NCBI RefSeq assembly: GCF_030269485.1
Contig: NZ_BSTL01000007.1
Span: 199,204-263,203, forward strand
Direction of reading: 5' to 3'
DNA: 64,000 bases
Source of the DNA: Actinoplanes sp. NBRC 103695
GTDB lineage: Bacteria; Actinomycetota; Actinomycetes; Mycobacteriales; Micromonosporaceae
Shown here: in pieces, positions 18,515-27,572 of the stretch
Layout of the letters: every line of letters starts with the position of its first letter
Numbering within the stretch: position 1 is the stretch's first letter
Notes under the pieces: model-generated
Told to the model about the DNA's origin: nothing
The model's database searches: none
The model's input: the letters and a program-made list of their open reading frames with translations, nothing else
Program-made: the position numbers and the translations under genes

Positions 18515-20095
18515 ATGGCGGATCTGTTCGAGGAGTACCGCCTCGGCCCCGGCTGGGACGAGATGTTCGCCGAGCTGGGCATGCCGCGGGAGAGCTACGA
18601 GGCGCTGCACGCCACGCTGCAGCCGCTGTCGAGCGCTGAGCTCGGCATACGTGCCGAGGTGCTCGCCCGCGCGTTCCTCGATCAGGGCATCACGTTCGCC
18701 CTCAAAGGCGTCGAACGTCCCTTCCCGCTGGACATCGTGCCGCGCATCATCGCGGCCGCCGAGTGGCGCGGGGTGGAGCGCGGCGTCGCCCAGCGGATCC
18801 GCGCGCTGGAGGCGTTCCTGGCCGACGTGTACGGCACCGGCCAGGTGCTCGCCGACGGTGTGGTGCCGCGCCGGATCATCGCCACCAGCGCTCACTTCCT
18901 ACGCCAGGCGGCCGGCATCAACCCGCCCAACGGCGTGCGCATCCACGTCGCCGGCGTGGACCTGATCCGCGACGAGCAGGGCACCTTCCGGGTGCTCGAG
19001 GACAATGTGCGCATCCCGTCCGGGGTGAGCTACGTCATGGAGAACCGGCGGGCGATGGCCCAGGTGCTGCCCGAGGTGTTCGCGGCCACCCGGATCCTGC
19101 CGGTGGAGTCGTACCCGGCGATGCTGCTGCGGGCCTTGCGGGCGGCCGCGCCGACCGGCGTCAGCAATCCGACCGTGGTGGTGCTCAGCCCGGGCGTCTA
19201 CAACTCGGCCTACTTCGAGCACGCGCTGATCGCGCGCGAGATGGGGGTCGAGCTGGTCGAGGGGCGCGACCTGGTGTGCGTGGGCAACGACGTGGCCATG
19301 CGTACGACGGCCGGCGAGCAACGCGTGGACGTCATCTATCGGCGCATCGACGACGACTTCCTCGACCCGGTGCACTTCCGGGCCGACTCGGTGATCGGCG
19401 TGGCCGGGCTGCTGAACGCCGCGCGGGCCGGTCGGGTGACGATCGCCAACGCGGTCGGCAACGGGGTCGCGGACGACAAGCTGCTCTACACGTACGTGCC
19501 GGACCTGATCCGGTACTACCTGAACGAGGAGCCGCTGCTGCCGAACGTGGAGACCTACCGGCTGGACGAGGAGGGCGTGCTGGAGCACGTCCTGCCGCGG
19601 CTGTCCGAGCTGGTGATCAAGCCGGTGGACGGGGCCGGCGGCGCGGGCATCGTGATCGGGTCGCAGGCCACCTCCGCCGAGCTGGAGACCGCGGCCGCGA
19701 CGATCAAGGCGAACCCGCGCGGATGGATCGCCCAGCGCGAGGTGAAACTCTCCATGGTGCCGACGCTGATCGGGAACAGGCTGCGGGGACGGCATGTGGA
19801 CCTGCGGCCGTTCGCAGTGAACGACGGGAAGCAGATCTGGGTGCTGCCGGGCGGCCTGACCCGGGTGGCGCTGCCGGAGGGCGCGCTGGTGGTGAACTCC
19901 AGCCAGGGCGGCGGGTCCAAGGACACCTGGGTGCTCGCCGACGGGTCCGAGGCCTATTTCGAGACACCCCACCTGCCGGCCGAGCCGACGCCGCTGCCCC
20001 CGGCATCGAGCCCCGACCCGGGCCCCGGCGGTCTCGGCGTCGAAGAGCAGGAACAACAGCAACAACAGCAGCAGGGGAGGGCCGAGGAGTGTTGA
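18515..20095 (+). CDS. Circularly permuted ATP-grasp type 2 protein (DUF404/DUF407)
   Basis: 526-aa ATP-grasp enzyme expected to form a peptide-like amide bond with ATP; the product is not known. Family landmarks: GVERPFPLDIVPRII, the ADNVRIPSGVSY-like stretch written here as EDNVRIPSGVSYVMEN, DVIYRRIDDDFLDP, and VIKPVDGAGGAGIVIG, the nucleotide-binding loop. It heads the classic trio with an alpha-E protein and a transglutaminase. The C-terminus is an unusual glutamine-rich tail ending in seven consecutive Gln encoded by CAA/CAG codons, probably disordered. The stop lies inside the next gene start. Confidence 0.9.
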   Translation: MADLFEEYRLGPGWDEMFAELGMPRESYEALHATLQPLSSAELGIRAEVLARAFLDQGITFALKGVERPFPLDIVPRIIAAAEWRGVERGVAQRIRALEAFLADVYGTGQVLADGVVPRRIIATSAHFLRQAAGINPPNGVRIHVAGVDLIRDEQGTFRVLEDNVRIPSGVSYVMENRRAMAQVLPEVFAATRILPVESYPAMLLRALRAAAPTGVSNPTVVVLSPGVYNSAYFEHALIAREMGVELVEGRDLVCVGNDVAMRTTAGEQRVDVIYRRIDDDFLDPVHFRADSVIGVAGLLNAARAGRVTIANAVGNGVADDKLLYTYVPDLIRYYLNEEPLLPNVETYRLDEEGVLEHVLPRLSELVIKPVDGAGGAGIVIGSQATSAELETAAATIKANPRGWIAQREVKLSMVPTLIGNRLRGRHVDLRPFAVNDGKQIWVLPGGLTRVALPEGALVVNSSQGGGSKDTWVLADGSEAYFETPHLPAEPTPLPPASSPDPGPGGLGVEEQEQQQQQQQGRAEEC

Positions 20096-21027
20096 GCCGG
20101 ATCGCCGAGTCGCTCTACTGGATCGGCCGGTACGTCGAGCGGGCCGAGGCCACCGCCCGCATCCTCGACGTGCACCTGCAGCGGATGCTCGCCGACCCGT
20201 GGACCCAGGAGGACTCGGCCTGCCGCTCGCTGCTCGCCGTCATGGGCCGGCCCGCGGCGGACGGACCGGTCACCTCGTCCCAGGTCGTCACCCTGCTCTG
20301 CCTGGACGACCGGAACCCCAGCTCGGTGGTCGGCTCGCTGGCCGCCGCCCGGGAGAACGCCCGCGGCGCCCGGGAGACCGTCTCCTCGGAGATGTGGGAG
20401 TGCCTCAACGCCACCTGGCACGGCCTGCCCACCGCGCGGCGGCGGGTCGAGCAGCAGGGCGTGCACGCGTTCTTCCGCTGGGTCCGGGAGCGCTGCGCGG
20501 TGATGACCGGGCTGACCGACGCCACCATGAGCCGCGACGAGGGCTGGCTGTTCCTGGTGCTGGGCCGCAGCGTGGAGCGGGTGGACATGACGGCGCGCCT
20601 GCTGCGGACGCACGAGCGGGCCGGCGGCAGCATCCCGTCCTGGCTGACGCTGCTGCGCTCCTCCGGGGCGTGGGAGACTTTCCTGCGGACGTACCGCGGC
20701 GCCCTGGACGACCGGCACGCGGCCGAGTTCCTGCTGCTGGACCGCCTCTTCCCGCGCTCGGTCTTCGCCGCGCTGTCCAGCGCCGAGGGCTGCCTCACCG
20801 ACCTGGAGCCCGACCCGGGCCGGGCCGGCGTCGCCACCGACGCGCAGCGCATCGTCGGCCGGGCCCGCACCAACCTCGAGTTCCGCGGCGCCGACGAACT
20901 GATCAACGACCTGTCGCCGGTGCTGAGCAGCCTGGAACGCACCTGCTCGCAGGTCAACGAGGCGGTGTCCCGGCGCTACTTCCGGCAGACCACGGCCGTC
21001 AACTGGGTCCGGGGAGCGGTCGCCTGA
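20089..21027 (+). CDS. Alpha-E domain protein (DUF403)
   Basis: 312-aa all-helical alpha-E protein, universally encoded with the permuted ATP-grasp enzyme and thought to assist its peptide-modifying reaction. The start LSRIAESLYWIGRYVERAE and the repeated glutamate-rich helices are diagnostic, as is LGRSVERVDMTARLL. GTG 20089 overlaps the upstream stop by 7 nt and GGAG lies within the preceding codons. Its TGA overlaps the next ATG by one base, so all three genes are coupled. Confidence 0.9.
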   Translation: MLSRIAESLYWIGRYVERAEATARILDVHLQRMLADPWTQEDSACRSLLAVMGRPAADGPVTSSQVVTLLCLDDRNPSSVVGSLAAARENARGARETVSSEMWECLNATWHGLPTARRRVEQQGVHAFFRWVRERCAVMTGLTDATMSRDEGWLFLVLGRSVERVDMTARLLRTHERAGGSIPSWLTLLRSSGAWETFLRTYRGALDDRHAAEFLLLDRLFPRSVFAALSSAEGCLTDLEPDPGRAGVATDAQRIVGRARTNLEFRGADELINDLSPVLSSLERTCSQVNEAVSRRYFRQTTAVNWVRGAVA

Positions 21028-21884
21028 TGGACAGCTGGCGGCTGAAGGTGCAGCACAAGAGCGGTTTCGACTACGCCGGGCCGGTGTCGTCGTCGTACAA
21101 CGAGGCGCGGATGTGGCCCCGCAACGAGGCCCGGCAGGCGGTGCTCGACGCGCGGGTCGAGGTGTGGCCGCCGGCGCGCACCTACCGGTACGAGGACTAC
21201 TGGGGAACCGTGGTCACCGCGTTCGACGTGCACGCCAAGCACGAGGCGCTGACCGTGACCGCCACCTCGACGGTCGAGACGCTCCCGCCCGGCGACCTGC
21301 TCGACCCCGGCGACGGCGCCACCTGGGACGAGATGGCCGTGCCGGACAGCGTGGACCGCTGGTACGAGCTCATGTTGCCCACCAAGCGCACCAGCCTGGA
21401 CTCGTCGTTGCGGGAGATCTCGGCGGACATCAAGGCGGCGCATGCCACCCCGCACGCCGCGGCGCTGGCCGTCTGCGAGTTCGTCCGCGGCGAGGTGACC
21501 TACCAGACCGGGGCGACCGGGGTGCAGACCGACGCCGTGCAGGCCTGGCGTCAGCGGGCCGGCGTCTGCCAGGACATCAGCCACCTCACCGTCGGCCTGC
21601 TCCGGGAGATGGGACTGCCCGCCCGGTACGTCTCCGGATACCTGCACTCGAGGCCCGGCGCGGCCATCGGGGAGAGCGTGGTCGGGCAGAGCCACGCCTG
21701 GGTGGAGTGGTGGGTCGGCCGGTGGACGGCGTACGACCCGACGAACGGCGTCGCGGTCGGTGAGCGGCACGTCGTGGTCGGGCGCGGCCGCGAGTACGGC
21801 GACGTCCCGCCGCTCAAAGGCGTCTACGCCGGGCCGAAGAGCACCGGCCAGGGCGTCGAGGTGACGATCACCCGCCTGCGCTGA
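21027..21884 (+). CDS. Transglutaminase-like cysteine protease domain protein
   Basis: 285 aa. N-terminal beta domain (about 1-95) typical of the bacterial transglutaminase N region, then the papain-like core. The catalytic triad is intact: Cys181 in AGVCQDISH, His223 in QSHAWVEWW and Asp237 in YDPTNG. In this operon type it probably cleaves or forms the isopeptide made by the ATP-grasp partner (inference). No signal peptide, so cytosolic. It ends just before a hairpin shared with the convergent carboxylase gene. Confidence 0.92.
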   Translation: MDSWRLKVQHKSGFDYAGPVSSSYNEARMWPRNEARQAVLDARVEVWPPARTYRYEDYWGTVVTAFDVHAKHEALTVTATSTVETLPPGDLLDPGDGATWDEMAVPDSVDRWYELMLPTKRTSLDSSLREISADIKAAHATPHAAALAVCEFVRGEVTYQTGATGVQTDAVQAWRQRAGVCQDISHLTVGLLREMGLPARYVSGYLHSRPGAAIGESVVGQSHAWVEWWVGRWTAYDPTNGVAVGERHVVVGRGREYGDVPPLKGVYAGPKSTGQGVEVTITRLR

Positions 21885-21888
21885 TCCG

Positions 21889-21907
21889 CGTGACCGACCC
21901 GGTCACG
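21889..21907. terminator. Compact 8-bp hairpin between convergent genes
   Basis: Perfect arms 21889-21896 and 21900-21907 with a 3-nt loop, straddling the stop of the carboxylase gene. A bidirectional terminator is likely, although no T-run is present. Confidence 0.55.
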
Positions 21908-23654
21908 GTGCTGCGCCGGCTCCATCGATGGTGCAGATCGGGGTGCCGGCGGTGATCGTGGCGCCCACCTCGACGGACAGGCCGCTCACGGTGCCCGCCT
22001 TGTGCGCGGTCAGTGGCTGCTCCATCTTCATCGCCTCGACGACCACGATGACGTCGCCCTCGGCCACCTCGTCGCCGTTCTGCGCGGCGACCTTCACGAT
22101 CGTGCCCTGCATCGGGGCGGTGAGCGCCGCCTTGTCCGCGGTGCCGGCCGCGGCGGCCTTCCGGGTGCGCTGCGACGGCCGGCGGGACGCTGCCGCGGGC
22201 GTACCGGTGAAAGCCGGCAACGTCACCTCGAGCCGCTTGCCACCCACCTCGACCACGACGGTCTCGCGTTCTTCCCGCGTTTCCTCTTGCGGCACGGCCT
22301 GGAACGGGGGCACCTCGTTGGCCCACTCGGTCTCGATCCAGCGGGTGTGCACGGCGAAGTCGGCGGCGAAGGCCGGGTCGCGCACCACCGCGCGGTGGAA
22401 CGGCAGCACCGTCGCGATGCCCTCGACCACGGTCTCGTCCAGGACGCGGCGGGCTCTTTCCAGCGCCTCGGCCCGGGTCGCGCCGGTGACGATGATCTTG
22501 GCGAGCATCGAGTCGAAGTTGCCGCCGATCACGCTGCCGTTCTCGACGCCCGAATCGACCCGCACGCCGGGGCCGGACGGCCAGGTCAGTGCGGTCACCG
22601 TGCCCGGCGCCGGCAGGAAGTTACGGCCCGCGTCCTCGCCGTTGATCCGGAACTCGATGGCGTGCCCGCGCGGCACCGGGTCCTCGGTGATCGCGAGTGC
22701 CTGGTCGTCGGCGATCCGGAACTGCTCGCGGACCAGGTCGAGGCCGGTGGTCTCCTCGCTGACCGGGTGCTCCACCTGCAGCCGGGTGTTGACCTCCAGG
22801 AACGAGATCGTCCCGTCCTGCCCCACGAGGTATTCGACCGTGCCGGCGCCGTGGTAGCCGGCCTCGCGGCAGATCGCCTTCGCGCTGTCGTGGATCTGCG
22901 CGCGCTGCTCGTCGGTGAGGAACGGCGCCGGCGCCTCCTCGACCAGCTTCTGGTGGCGGCGCTGCAGCGAGCAGTCGCGCGTGCCGACCACCACGACGGT
23001 GCCGTGCGTGTCGGCGAGCACCTGCGCCTCGACGTGCCGCGGCCGGTCCAGGTACCGCTCGACGAAGCACTCGCCTCGCCCGAACGCCGCGACCGCCTCC
23101 CGCGTCGCCGACTCGAACAGCGCCGGGATCTCCTCGATCGTCCGGGCCACCTTCAGCCCGCGCCCGCCACCGCCGAACGCCGCCTTGATCGCGACCGGCA
23201 GTCCGTGCTGCTCGGCGAACGCCACGATCTCGCTCGCGTCACCCACCGGCTCGGAGGTGCCCGGCACGAGAGGCGCGCCGGCACGCTGCGCGATGTGCCG
23301 CGCGGTGACCTTGTCGCCGAGATCGCGGATCGCCTGCGGGGTGGGACCGATCCAGATCAAACCCTTGTCGAGTACGGCCTGAGCGAAGTCCGCGTTCTCC
23401 GACAGGAAGCCGTAGCCCGGGTGGACGGCATCGGCGCCGCTGCGGCTCGCCACGTCGAGGAGCTTGTCGATGCGCAGATAGGTGTCCGCCGCGGTCTCAC
23501 CGCCGAGCGCGTAGGCCTCGTCGGCCAGCCTCGCGTGTGGGGAATCGCGGTCGCTGTCGGCGTAGACGGCAACGCTGGCCAGGCCCGCGTCCCGACAGGC
23601 GCGCAGCACCCGGACAGCGATCTCTCCACGGTTCGCGATCAATACCTTGCGCAC
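21903..23654 (-). CDS. Acyl-CoA carboxylase alpha subunit (biotin carboxylase + BCCP)
   Basis: 583-aa AccA/PccA-type subunit. ATP-dependent carboxylation of biotin occurs in the N-terminal part ([18 protein letters not shown] at 2-19; ATP-grasp loop [26 protein letters not shown]). The C-terminal carrier has the biotinylated lysine Lys543 in EAMKMEQ. It transfers carboxyl-biotin to a beta subunit such as that at 36480-38111. GTG 23654 has TAGGCT 6 nt upstream. It stands alone on its strand, about 6.8 kb from epsilon and 12.8 kb from beta. Acetyl- versus propionyl-CoA specificity is set by the beta subunit. Confidence 0.93.
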   Translation of the reverse strand: MRKVLIANRGEIAVRVLRACRDAGLASVAVYADSDRDSPHARLADEAYALGGETAADTYLRIDKLLDVASRSGADAVHPGYGFLSENADFAQAVLDKGLIWIGPTPQAIRDLGDKVTARHIAQRAGAPLVPGTSEPVGDASEIVAFAEQHGLPVAIKAAFGGGGRGLKVARTIEEIPALFESATREAVAAFGRGECFVERYLDRPRHVEAQVLADTHGTVVVVGTRDCSLQRRHQKLVEEAPAPFLTDEQRAQIHDSAKAICREAGYHGAGTVEYLVGQDGTISFLEVNTRLQVEHPVSEETTGLDLVREQFRIADDQALAITEDPVPRGHAIEFRINGEDAGRNFLPAPGTVTALTWPSGPGVRVDSGVENGSVIGGNFDSMLAKIIVTGATRAEALERARRVLDETVVEGIATVLPFHRAVVRDPAFAADFAVHTRWIETEWANEVPPFQAVPQEETREERETVVVEVGGKRLEVTLPAFTGTPAAASRRPSQRTRKAAAAGTADKAALTAPMQGTIVKVAAQNGDEVAEGDVIVVVEAMKMEQPLTAHKAGTVSGLSVEVGATITAGTPICTIDGAGAAP

Positions 23655-23660
23655 AGGTTG

Positions 23661-23666
23661 AGCCTA
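23661..23666 (-). promoter_or_regulatory. -10 hexamer TAGGCT, 6 nt before GTG 23654
   Basis: Leaderless-type promoter of the biotin carboxylase gene. Confidence 0.6.
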
Positions 23667-23805
23667 GATGAGTTGTTCTCACGCCCGCACTTGGTGTTTG
23701 GAGAGTGACCACTTACGCACGTGGAGCGAAGCGACCCTCGGCGTGAGCAGCGGTCTGGACCACCCACCCCGCTACGACCTGATCCGGATCTTGAATTTTC
23801 TTTGG

Positions 23806-23830
23806 TCAAACTTGTCTATTAAAGTGAACC
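23806..23830 (+). promoter_or_regulatory. Putative PadR operator over the padR promoter
   Basis: A 25-bp element sharing TCAArCTTGwCTAyTAAA with the site at 24438-24463. It covers the hexamer TAAAGT (23820-23825), which ends 6 nt before ATG 23832, as expected for autorepression. Confidence 0.65.
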
Positions 23831-23831
23831 C

Positions 23832-24437
23832 ATGTCGGCGACGCGGATGATGATTCTCGGGCTGGTCCAGTGGATGCAGCCGGTGCACGGCTATGACGTC
23901 CGGCGTGAGCTGCTGAGCTGGAGTGCCGACAAGTGGGCCAACGTCCAGCCCGGGTCGATCTATCACGCCCTGCGCAAGCTCGCCGACGAGGGCATGCTGC
24001 ACGAGGTGGCTACCGAGCAGGTCGGCGCACGCCCGGCCCGCACCACCTATCGCATCACCGACAAGGGCGTGGCCGAGTTCGAGAGCCTGCTGCGCAACCA
24101 CTGGTGGAACGTGGCGTCGCCGGCGGACCCGTTCATGGCGGCGTTCTCGTTCCTGCCCGCCCTGCCGCGCGAGGAGGCTGCCGCGGCGCTGCGCAACCGG
24201 GTCACCCAGCTGGGCGCCGGGATCGAGCAGCTCCGGGCGGCCACCTCGGCGGACTGGGTCGAGAACAAGCCGGTCTTCGTCACCTGGATGTGGGAGCTGT
24301 CCATCGAGCGTGCCGAGGCCGAGATCCGGTGGTGCGAGCGTGTGGCGAAGCTGATCGAGGACGGCACGCCGTACCTCCCTTCGTCGTTCACGCCGGAACG
24401 CCCGGGGCTGACGCCGCAGGGCTGGGTCGACCAGTAA
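23832..24437 (+). CDS. PadR-family transcriptional regulator
   Basis: 201-aa winged-helix repressor. N-terminal DNA-binding domain: MMILGLVQWMQPVHGYDVRR and the recognition region VQPGSIYHALRKLADEGMLH (about 37-56), wing ARPARTTYRIT. The C-terminal helical domain (100-195) mediates dimerisation. The drug-type ABC exporter 65 bp downstream and the repeated operator before both make it the likely regulator of the pump, relieved by a small ligand as in LmrR/PadR relatives (inference). Confidence 0.9.
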   Translation: MSATRMMILGLVQWMQPVHGYDVRRELLSWSADKWANVQPGSIYHALRKLADEGMLHEVATEQVGARPARTTYRITDKGVAEFESLLRNHWWNVASPADPFMAAFSFLPALPREEAAAALRNRVTQLGAGIEQLRAATSADWVENKPVFVTWMWELSIERAEAEIRWCERVAKLIEDGTPYLPSSFTPERPGLTPQGWVDQ

Positions 24438-24463
24438 TCAAGCTTGACTACTAAAACTTGACC
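24438..24463 (+). promoter_or_regulatory. Second PadR-like operator, upstream of the ABC exporter
   Basis: Matches the 23806 element over its left 18 bp and has TCAAG/CTTGA inverted ends. It overlaps TTGACT (24444-24449), which is spaced 18 bp from TAGCCT (24468-24473), so binding would block the exporter promoter. Confidence 0.65.
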
Positions 24464-24502
24464 AGGCTAGCCTCCTCGGTGCAACCACCGAGGGGGAGCG
24501 TC

Positions 24503-25453
24503 ATGATCGAAACGAGAGGGCTGCGTAAGTCCTTCACGTCCCGGCAGGGGCGAGAGAAAAAGGTGGTCGAGGCCGTCCGCGGGGTGGATTTGGACGTCGC
24601 CGAGGGGGAGATCTTCGGCTTCCTCGGCCCGAACGGCGCCGGCAAGACCACGACGCTGCGGATGCTGGCCACGCTGATCGAGCCGGACGGCGGCACCGCC
24701 ACGATCGCCGGCGCCGACCTGCTGAGCGACCCGGGCGAGGTGCGCCGCCGGATCGGGTATGTCGCGCAGGGCGGCAGCACGTGGGACGAGTCGACCGCGC
24801 GTGAGGAACTGGTGCTGCAGGCCCGGCTCTACGGGGTGTCCAAGGCCGACGCCCGGGCGCGGGCGGTGCGGGTCCTGGAGGGCTTCCAGCTTTCCGAGTA
24901 CGCCGACCGCAAATGCAAGACGTACTCCGGCGGTCAGCGGCGCCGGGTCGACATCGCGCTCGGCATCATCCACGAGCCGAAGGTCGTCTTCCTCGACGAG
25001 CCGACCACGGGTCTCGACCCGCAGAGCCGCGCACACATGTGGGACGAGGTGCGCCGCCTGCGTGACGAGGGCATGACCGTCTTCATCACCACGCACTACC
25101 TCGACGAGGCGGACGCGCTCTGCGACCGGATCTCCATCATGGACAACGGCATCGTCGTCGCCTCGGGTTCCCCCGCCGAACTGAAGCGGGACATCTCCGG
25201 CGACATCGTGCGAGTGTCGACCCCCACGGTCGCCTCCGCCGCCGAGGTTCTGGGGTCCTCCTCCTTCGTCACCAAGATCGAGACTCAGGACGACGGTGTG
25301 CGGCTCTACGTCGAGGACGGCGCCGCGGCCATCCCCCTGATCCTGCGCGCGCTCGACGCGGCGTCGGTCGAGCTCGGCACCATCGAGCTGCACCGGCCGA
25401 GCCTCGACGACGTGTTCCTCACCAAGACCGGCCGATCGCTGCGGGAGAGCTGA
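24503..25453 (+). CDS. ABC transporter ATP-binding protein (DrrA type)
   Basis: 316-aa ATPase of a two-component exporter of the daunorubicin-resistance class. Walker A GPNGAGKTTTLRML, Q-loop, signature YSGGQRRRVDIALG, Walker B VVFLDEPTTGLD and H-loop ITTHYLDEAD are all intact. The C-terminal 80 residues match the DrrA regulatory extension. ATG 24503 is chosen because AGGGGGAG lies just upstream and homologous sequence starts with IETRGLRKSF; the frame is open to 24458. The permease begins 3 bp after the stop. Confidence 0.92.
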   Translation: MIETRGLRKSFTSRQGREKKVVEAVRGVDLDVAEGEIFGFLGPNGAGKTTTLRMLATLIEPDGGTATIAGADLLSDPGEVRRRIGYVAQGGSTWDESTAREELVLQARLYGVSKADARARAVRVLEGFQLSEYADRKCKTYSGGQRRRVDIALGIIHEPKVVFLDEPTTGLDPQSRAHMWDEVRRLRDEGMTVFITTHYLDEADALCDRISIMDNGIVVASGSPAELKRDISGDIVRVSTPTVASAAEVLGSSSFVTKIETQDDGVRLYVEDGAAAIPLILRALDAASVELGTIELHRPSLDDVFLTKTGRSLRES

Positions 25454-25456
25454 GCG

Positions 25457-26212
25457 ATGAAACTGCTGCGTGACATCTCACTGATCTTCTCCCGCCAGAT
25501 GCAGCTGCTGCTGCGCAACCCGGTGTGGATCGCGGTCGGGCTCTTCCAGCCGGTGATGTACCTGCTGCTGTTCGCCCCGCTGCTCAAGCCGGCGCTGGGG
25601 GTGCGTACGAACGCGGAGGCGTACGAGATCTTCGTGCCCGGTCTGCTGGTGCTGCTCGCCATCTTCGGCGGCCTGTTTCAGGGCTTCGGCCTGATCGCCG
25701 AGTTGCGGGCCGGCGTGATCGAACGGTCCCGGGTCACCCCGGTCAGCCGGCTCGCCCTGCTGCTGGGGCGCTCGTTGCGGGACACGGTGTCGCTGATCGC
25801 CCAAGCGGTGATCATCACGATCCTGGCGTTGGCCTTCGACCTGCGGGTGTTCATCGGAAACCTGCTGTTGGCGTATCTCATGCTCGCGCTCATATCGCTT
25901 ATGACGTCTGCGGTGAGCTACGGCGTTGCATTGGCCGTGAAGAGCGAGGACGCGCTGGCGCCGCTGATGAACACGGTTGCCCAGCCGGTGCTGCTGCTCT
26001 CGGGCATTCTGTTGCCGCTGACGTACGCCCCCGGCTGGCTCCAGGGCATCGCGAACTGGAACCCGTTCTCGTGGGCGGTGGACGGCACACGTGCGCTGTT
26101 CCGGGGCGATCTGGGGGCGCCCGACGTGTGGCAGGGCCTGCTCATCATGGCGCTGCTCGCGGTGCTGGCGGTGGCCTGGGCGGCGCGGCTGTTCGCCCGG
26201 AGCGTCCGTTAG
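25457..26212 (+). CDS. ABC transporter permease (DrrB/ABC-2 type)
   Basis: 251-aa ABC-2 permease, six predicted membrane helices, partner of the ATPase. The family region GLLVLLAIFGGLFQGFGLIA and the conserved LLPLTYAPGWLQGIANWNPF motif before the last helix are present. Together they would export a hydrophobic compound; the substrate is unknown and could be a drug or an endogenous metabolite. Its last 4 bp overlap the convergent methyltransferase gene. Confidence 0.9.
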   Translation: MKLLRDISLIFSRQMQLLLRNPVWIAVGLFQPVMYLLLFAPLLKPALGVRTNAEAYEIFVPGLLVLLAIFGGLFQGFGLIAELRAGVIERSRVTPVSRLALLLGRSLRDTVSLIAQAVIITILALAFDLRVFIGNLLLAYLMLALISLMTSAVSYGVALAVKSEDALAPLMNTVAQPVLLLSGILLPLTYAPGWLQGIANWNPFSWAVDGTRALFRGDLGAPDVWQGLLIMALLAVLAVAWAARLFARSVR

Positions 26213-26862
26213 AGCTTTCTGGCCATCGTGATCCCGTCTCCGATGGGGACGATCACCAGCTCGACCCGCGGATCCTGTGCCGCCGTGGCGTTGAAGTCGA
26301 CGACGCCCTGGTCACGCGAATCCTGCGGGTCGAGCACCCGGCCGCTCCACAGCACGTTGTCGACCAGGATGAGCCCGCCCGGCCGGATCCGGGGCACGAG
26401 TTCGTTCCAGTAGGTCGTGTAGTTCTGCTTGTCGGCGTCGATGAACGCCAGGTCCAGATACTCCTCGGCGGGCAACTCCCGGATCCCGTCGGCGGCCGGC
26501 CCGATCCGCAGCTCGATCCGCTCATCCACCCCGGCGAGCTGCCAGTACCTCTTCGCCACGGCGGTCCACTCGGTGGAGACGTCGAAGCAGATCAGCCGGC
26601 CTTCAGCTCCCATGCCCCGGGCGATGGCCAGCGACGACAGCCCCGTGAAGGTCCCGATCTCCACCGCGTTCCGGGCCCCCTGCACGGCGGCGATGATCCG
26701 CAGAAAGGCGGCCTGCTCCGGCGCGACCTGCATCCCCGCCGCGTCGGGCAGACTCGCCCGCGTCTCCGCGATCAGCGCGGCCATGACCTCATCCGGCGCG
26801 GTGGAGTGCGCCAGCAGATACTGGTGCAGCTCCGCGGTCAGCTGGAGAGGTTCGTAGGACAT
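26209..26862 (-). CDS. SAM-dependent O-methyltransferase (family 3, CCoAOMT-like)
   Basis: 217-aa class I methyltransferase. SAM site VEIGTFTGLSSLAIARG (about 66-82), LICFDVSTEW as the second strand, metal-binding DADKQNY and DNVLWSGRV, which are hallmarks of the Mg-dependent catechol/caffeoyl-CoA type. The substrate is probably a catechol-like phenol, not known. It follows Maf by 3 bp on the same strand, so the two are likely co-transcribed. Confidence 0.9.
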   Translation of the reverse strand: MSYEPLQLTAELHQYLLAHSTAPDEVMAALIAETRASLPDAAGMQVAPEQAAFLRIIAAVQGARNAVEIGTFTGLSSLAIARGMGAEGRLICFDVSTEWTAVAKRYWQLAGVDERIELRIGPAADGIRELPAEEYLDLAFIDADKQNYTTYWNELVPRIRPGGLILVDNVLWSGRVLDPQDSRDQGVVDFNATAAQDPRVELVIVPIGDGITMARKL

Positions 26863-26865
26863 CGT

Positions 26866-27480
26866 CTAATCCCGCCACAGTTGGGTGATGGAGACGTTGA
26901 GCTCCCCGAGCAGATGACGCATCAGCGGCAACGACAGCCCGACCACATTGCCCGGATCCCCTTCGATCCGCTCCACGAACGCCCCGCCCCGCCCGTCGAT
27001 GGTGAACGACCCGGCGACGTGCAACGGTTCCTCGGTGGCCACATAGGCCTCGATCTCAGCATCGGTGATGTCCGCGAAGTGCACCACGGTCGTACCGACG
27101 TCCTCGGCCTGCCGCCCCGTGACCAGATCGGTCAGGTGATGCCCCGTGTGCAGCACCCCCGACCGCCCCCGCATGGCCTGCCACCGCTTGACGGCCTCAT
27201 CGGCGTCGGCGGGCTTGCCGAGAATCTGCCCGTCGAACGCCAGAACGGAATCACACCCCAGCACCAGCACCCCAGGGTCGGCCTGCATCCGAGCAGCCAC
27301 GGTCCGCGCCTTCATCCGGGCAAGAGCCAAGCTGAGCGTGTACGCGTCCTCAGCCTCGACAGCGGACTCGTCGACCCCGCTGACCAGCACATCCACGTCA
27401 ATGCCGGCAGCCTTGAGCAGAGCCCGCCGGGCCGGGCTGGCAGAGGCCAGAACAAGTCGGTACGAAATGTCGGTCAGCAC
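26866..27480 (-). CDS. maf: Maf-family nucleotide pyrophosphatase
   Basis: 204-aa Maf protein that hydrolyses non-canonical or modified nucleoside triphosphates (dTTP/UTP type) to monophosphates, a housekeeping role. LASASPARRALLKAAGI near the N-terminus binds phosphate; LGCDSVLAFDG and the late GDPGNVVGLSL motif are conserved. GTG 27480 is preferred over GTG 27489 since TAGCGT ends 7 nt before it and the protein then begins at the usual place. In many actinomycetes Maf directly follows the carboxylase epsilon gene; here about 3 kb of T7SS-type genes lie between. Confidence 0.9.
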   Translation of the reverse strand: MLTDISYRLVLASASPARRALLKAAGIDVDVLVSGVDESAVEAEDAYTLSLALARMKARTVAARMQADPGVLVLGCDSVLAFDGQILGKPADADEAVKRWQAMRGRSGVLHTGHHLTDLVTGRQAEDVGTTVVHFADITDAEIEAYVATEEPLHVAGSFTIDGRGGAFVERIEGDPGNVVGLSLPLMRHLLGELNVSITQLWRD

Positions 27481-27487
27481 AGCCGCC

Positions 27488-27493
27488 ACGCTA
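27488..27493 (-). promoter_or_regulatory. -10 hexamer TAGCGT, 7 nt before GTG 27480
   Basis: Selects the shorter Maf start. Confidence 0.5.
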
Positions 27494-27572
27494 CAAGCCC
27501 CGACTCACAGAGGCCCCCCACTGCACCGATGTGTCTCCGAACGGTTCAGTTCTACCCATGGCGCCTCCGCCT

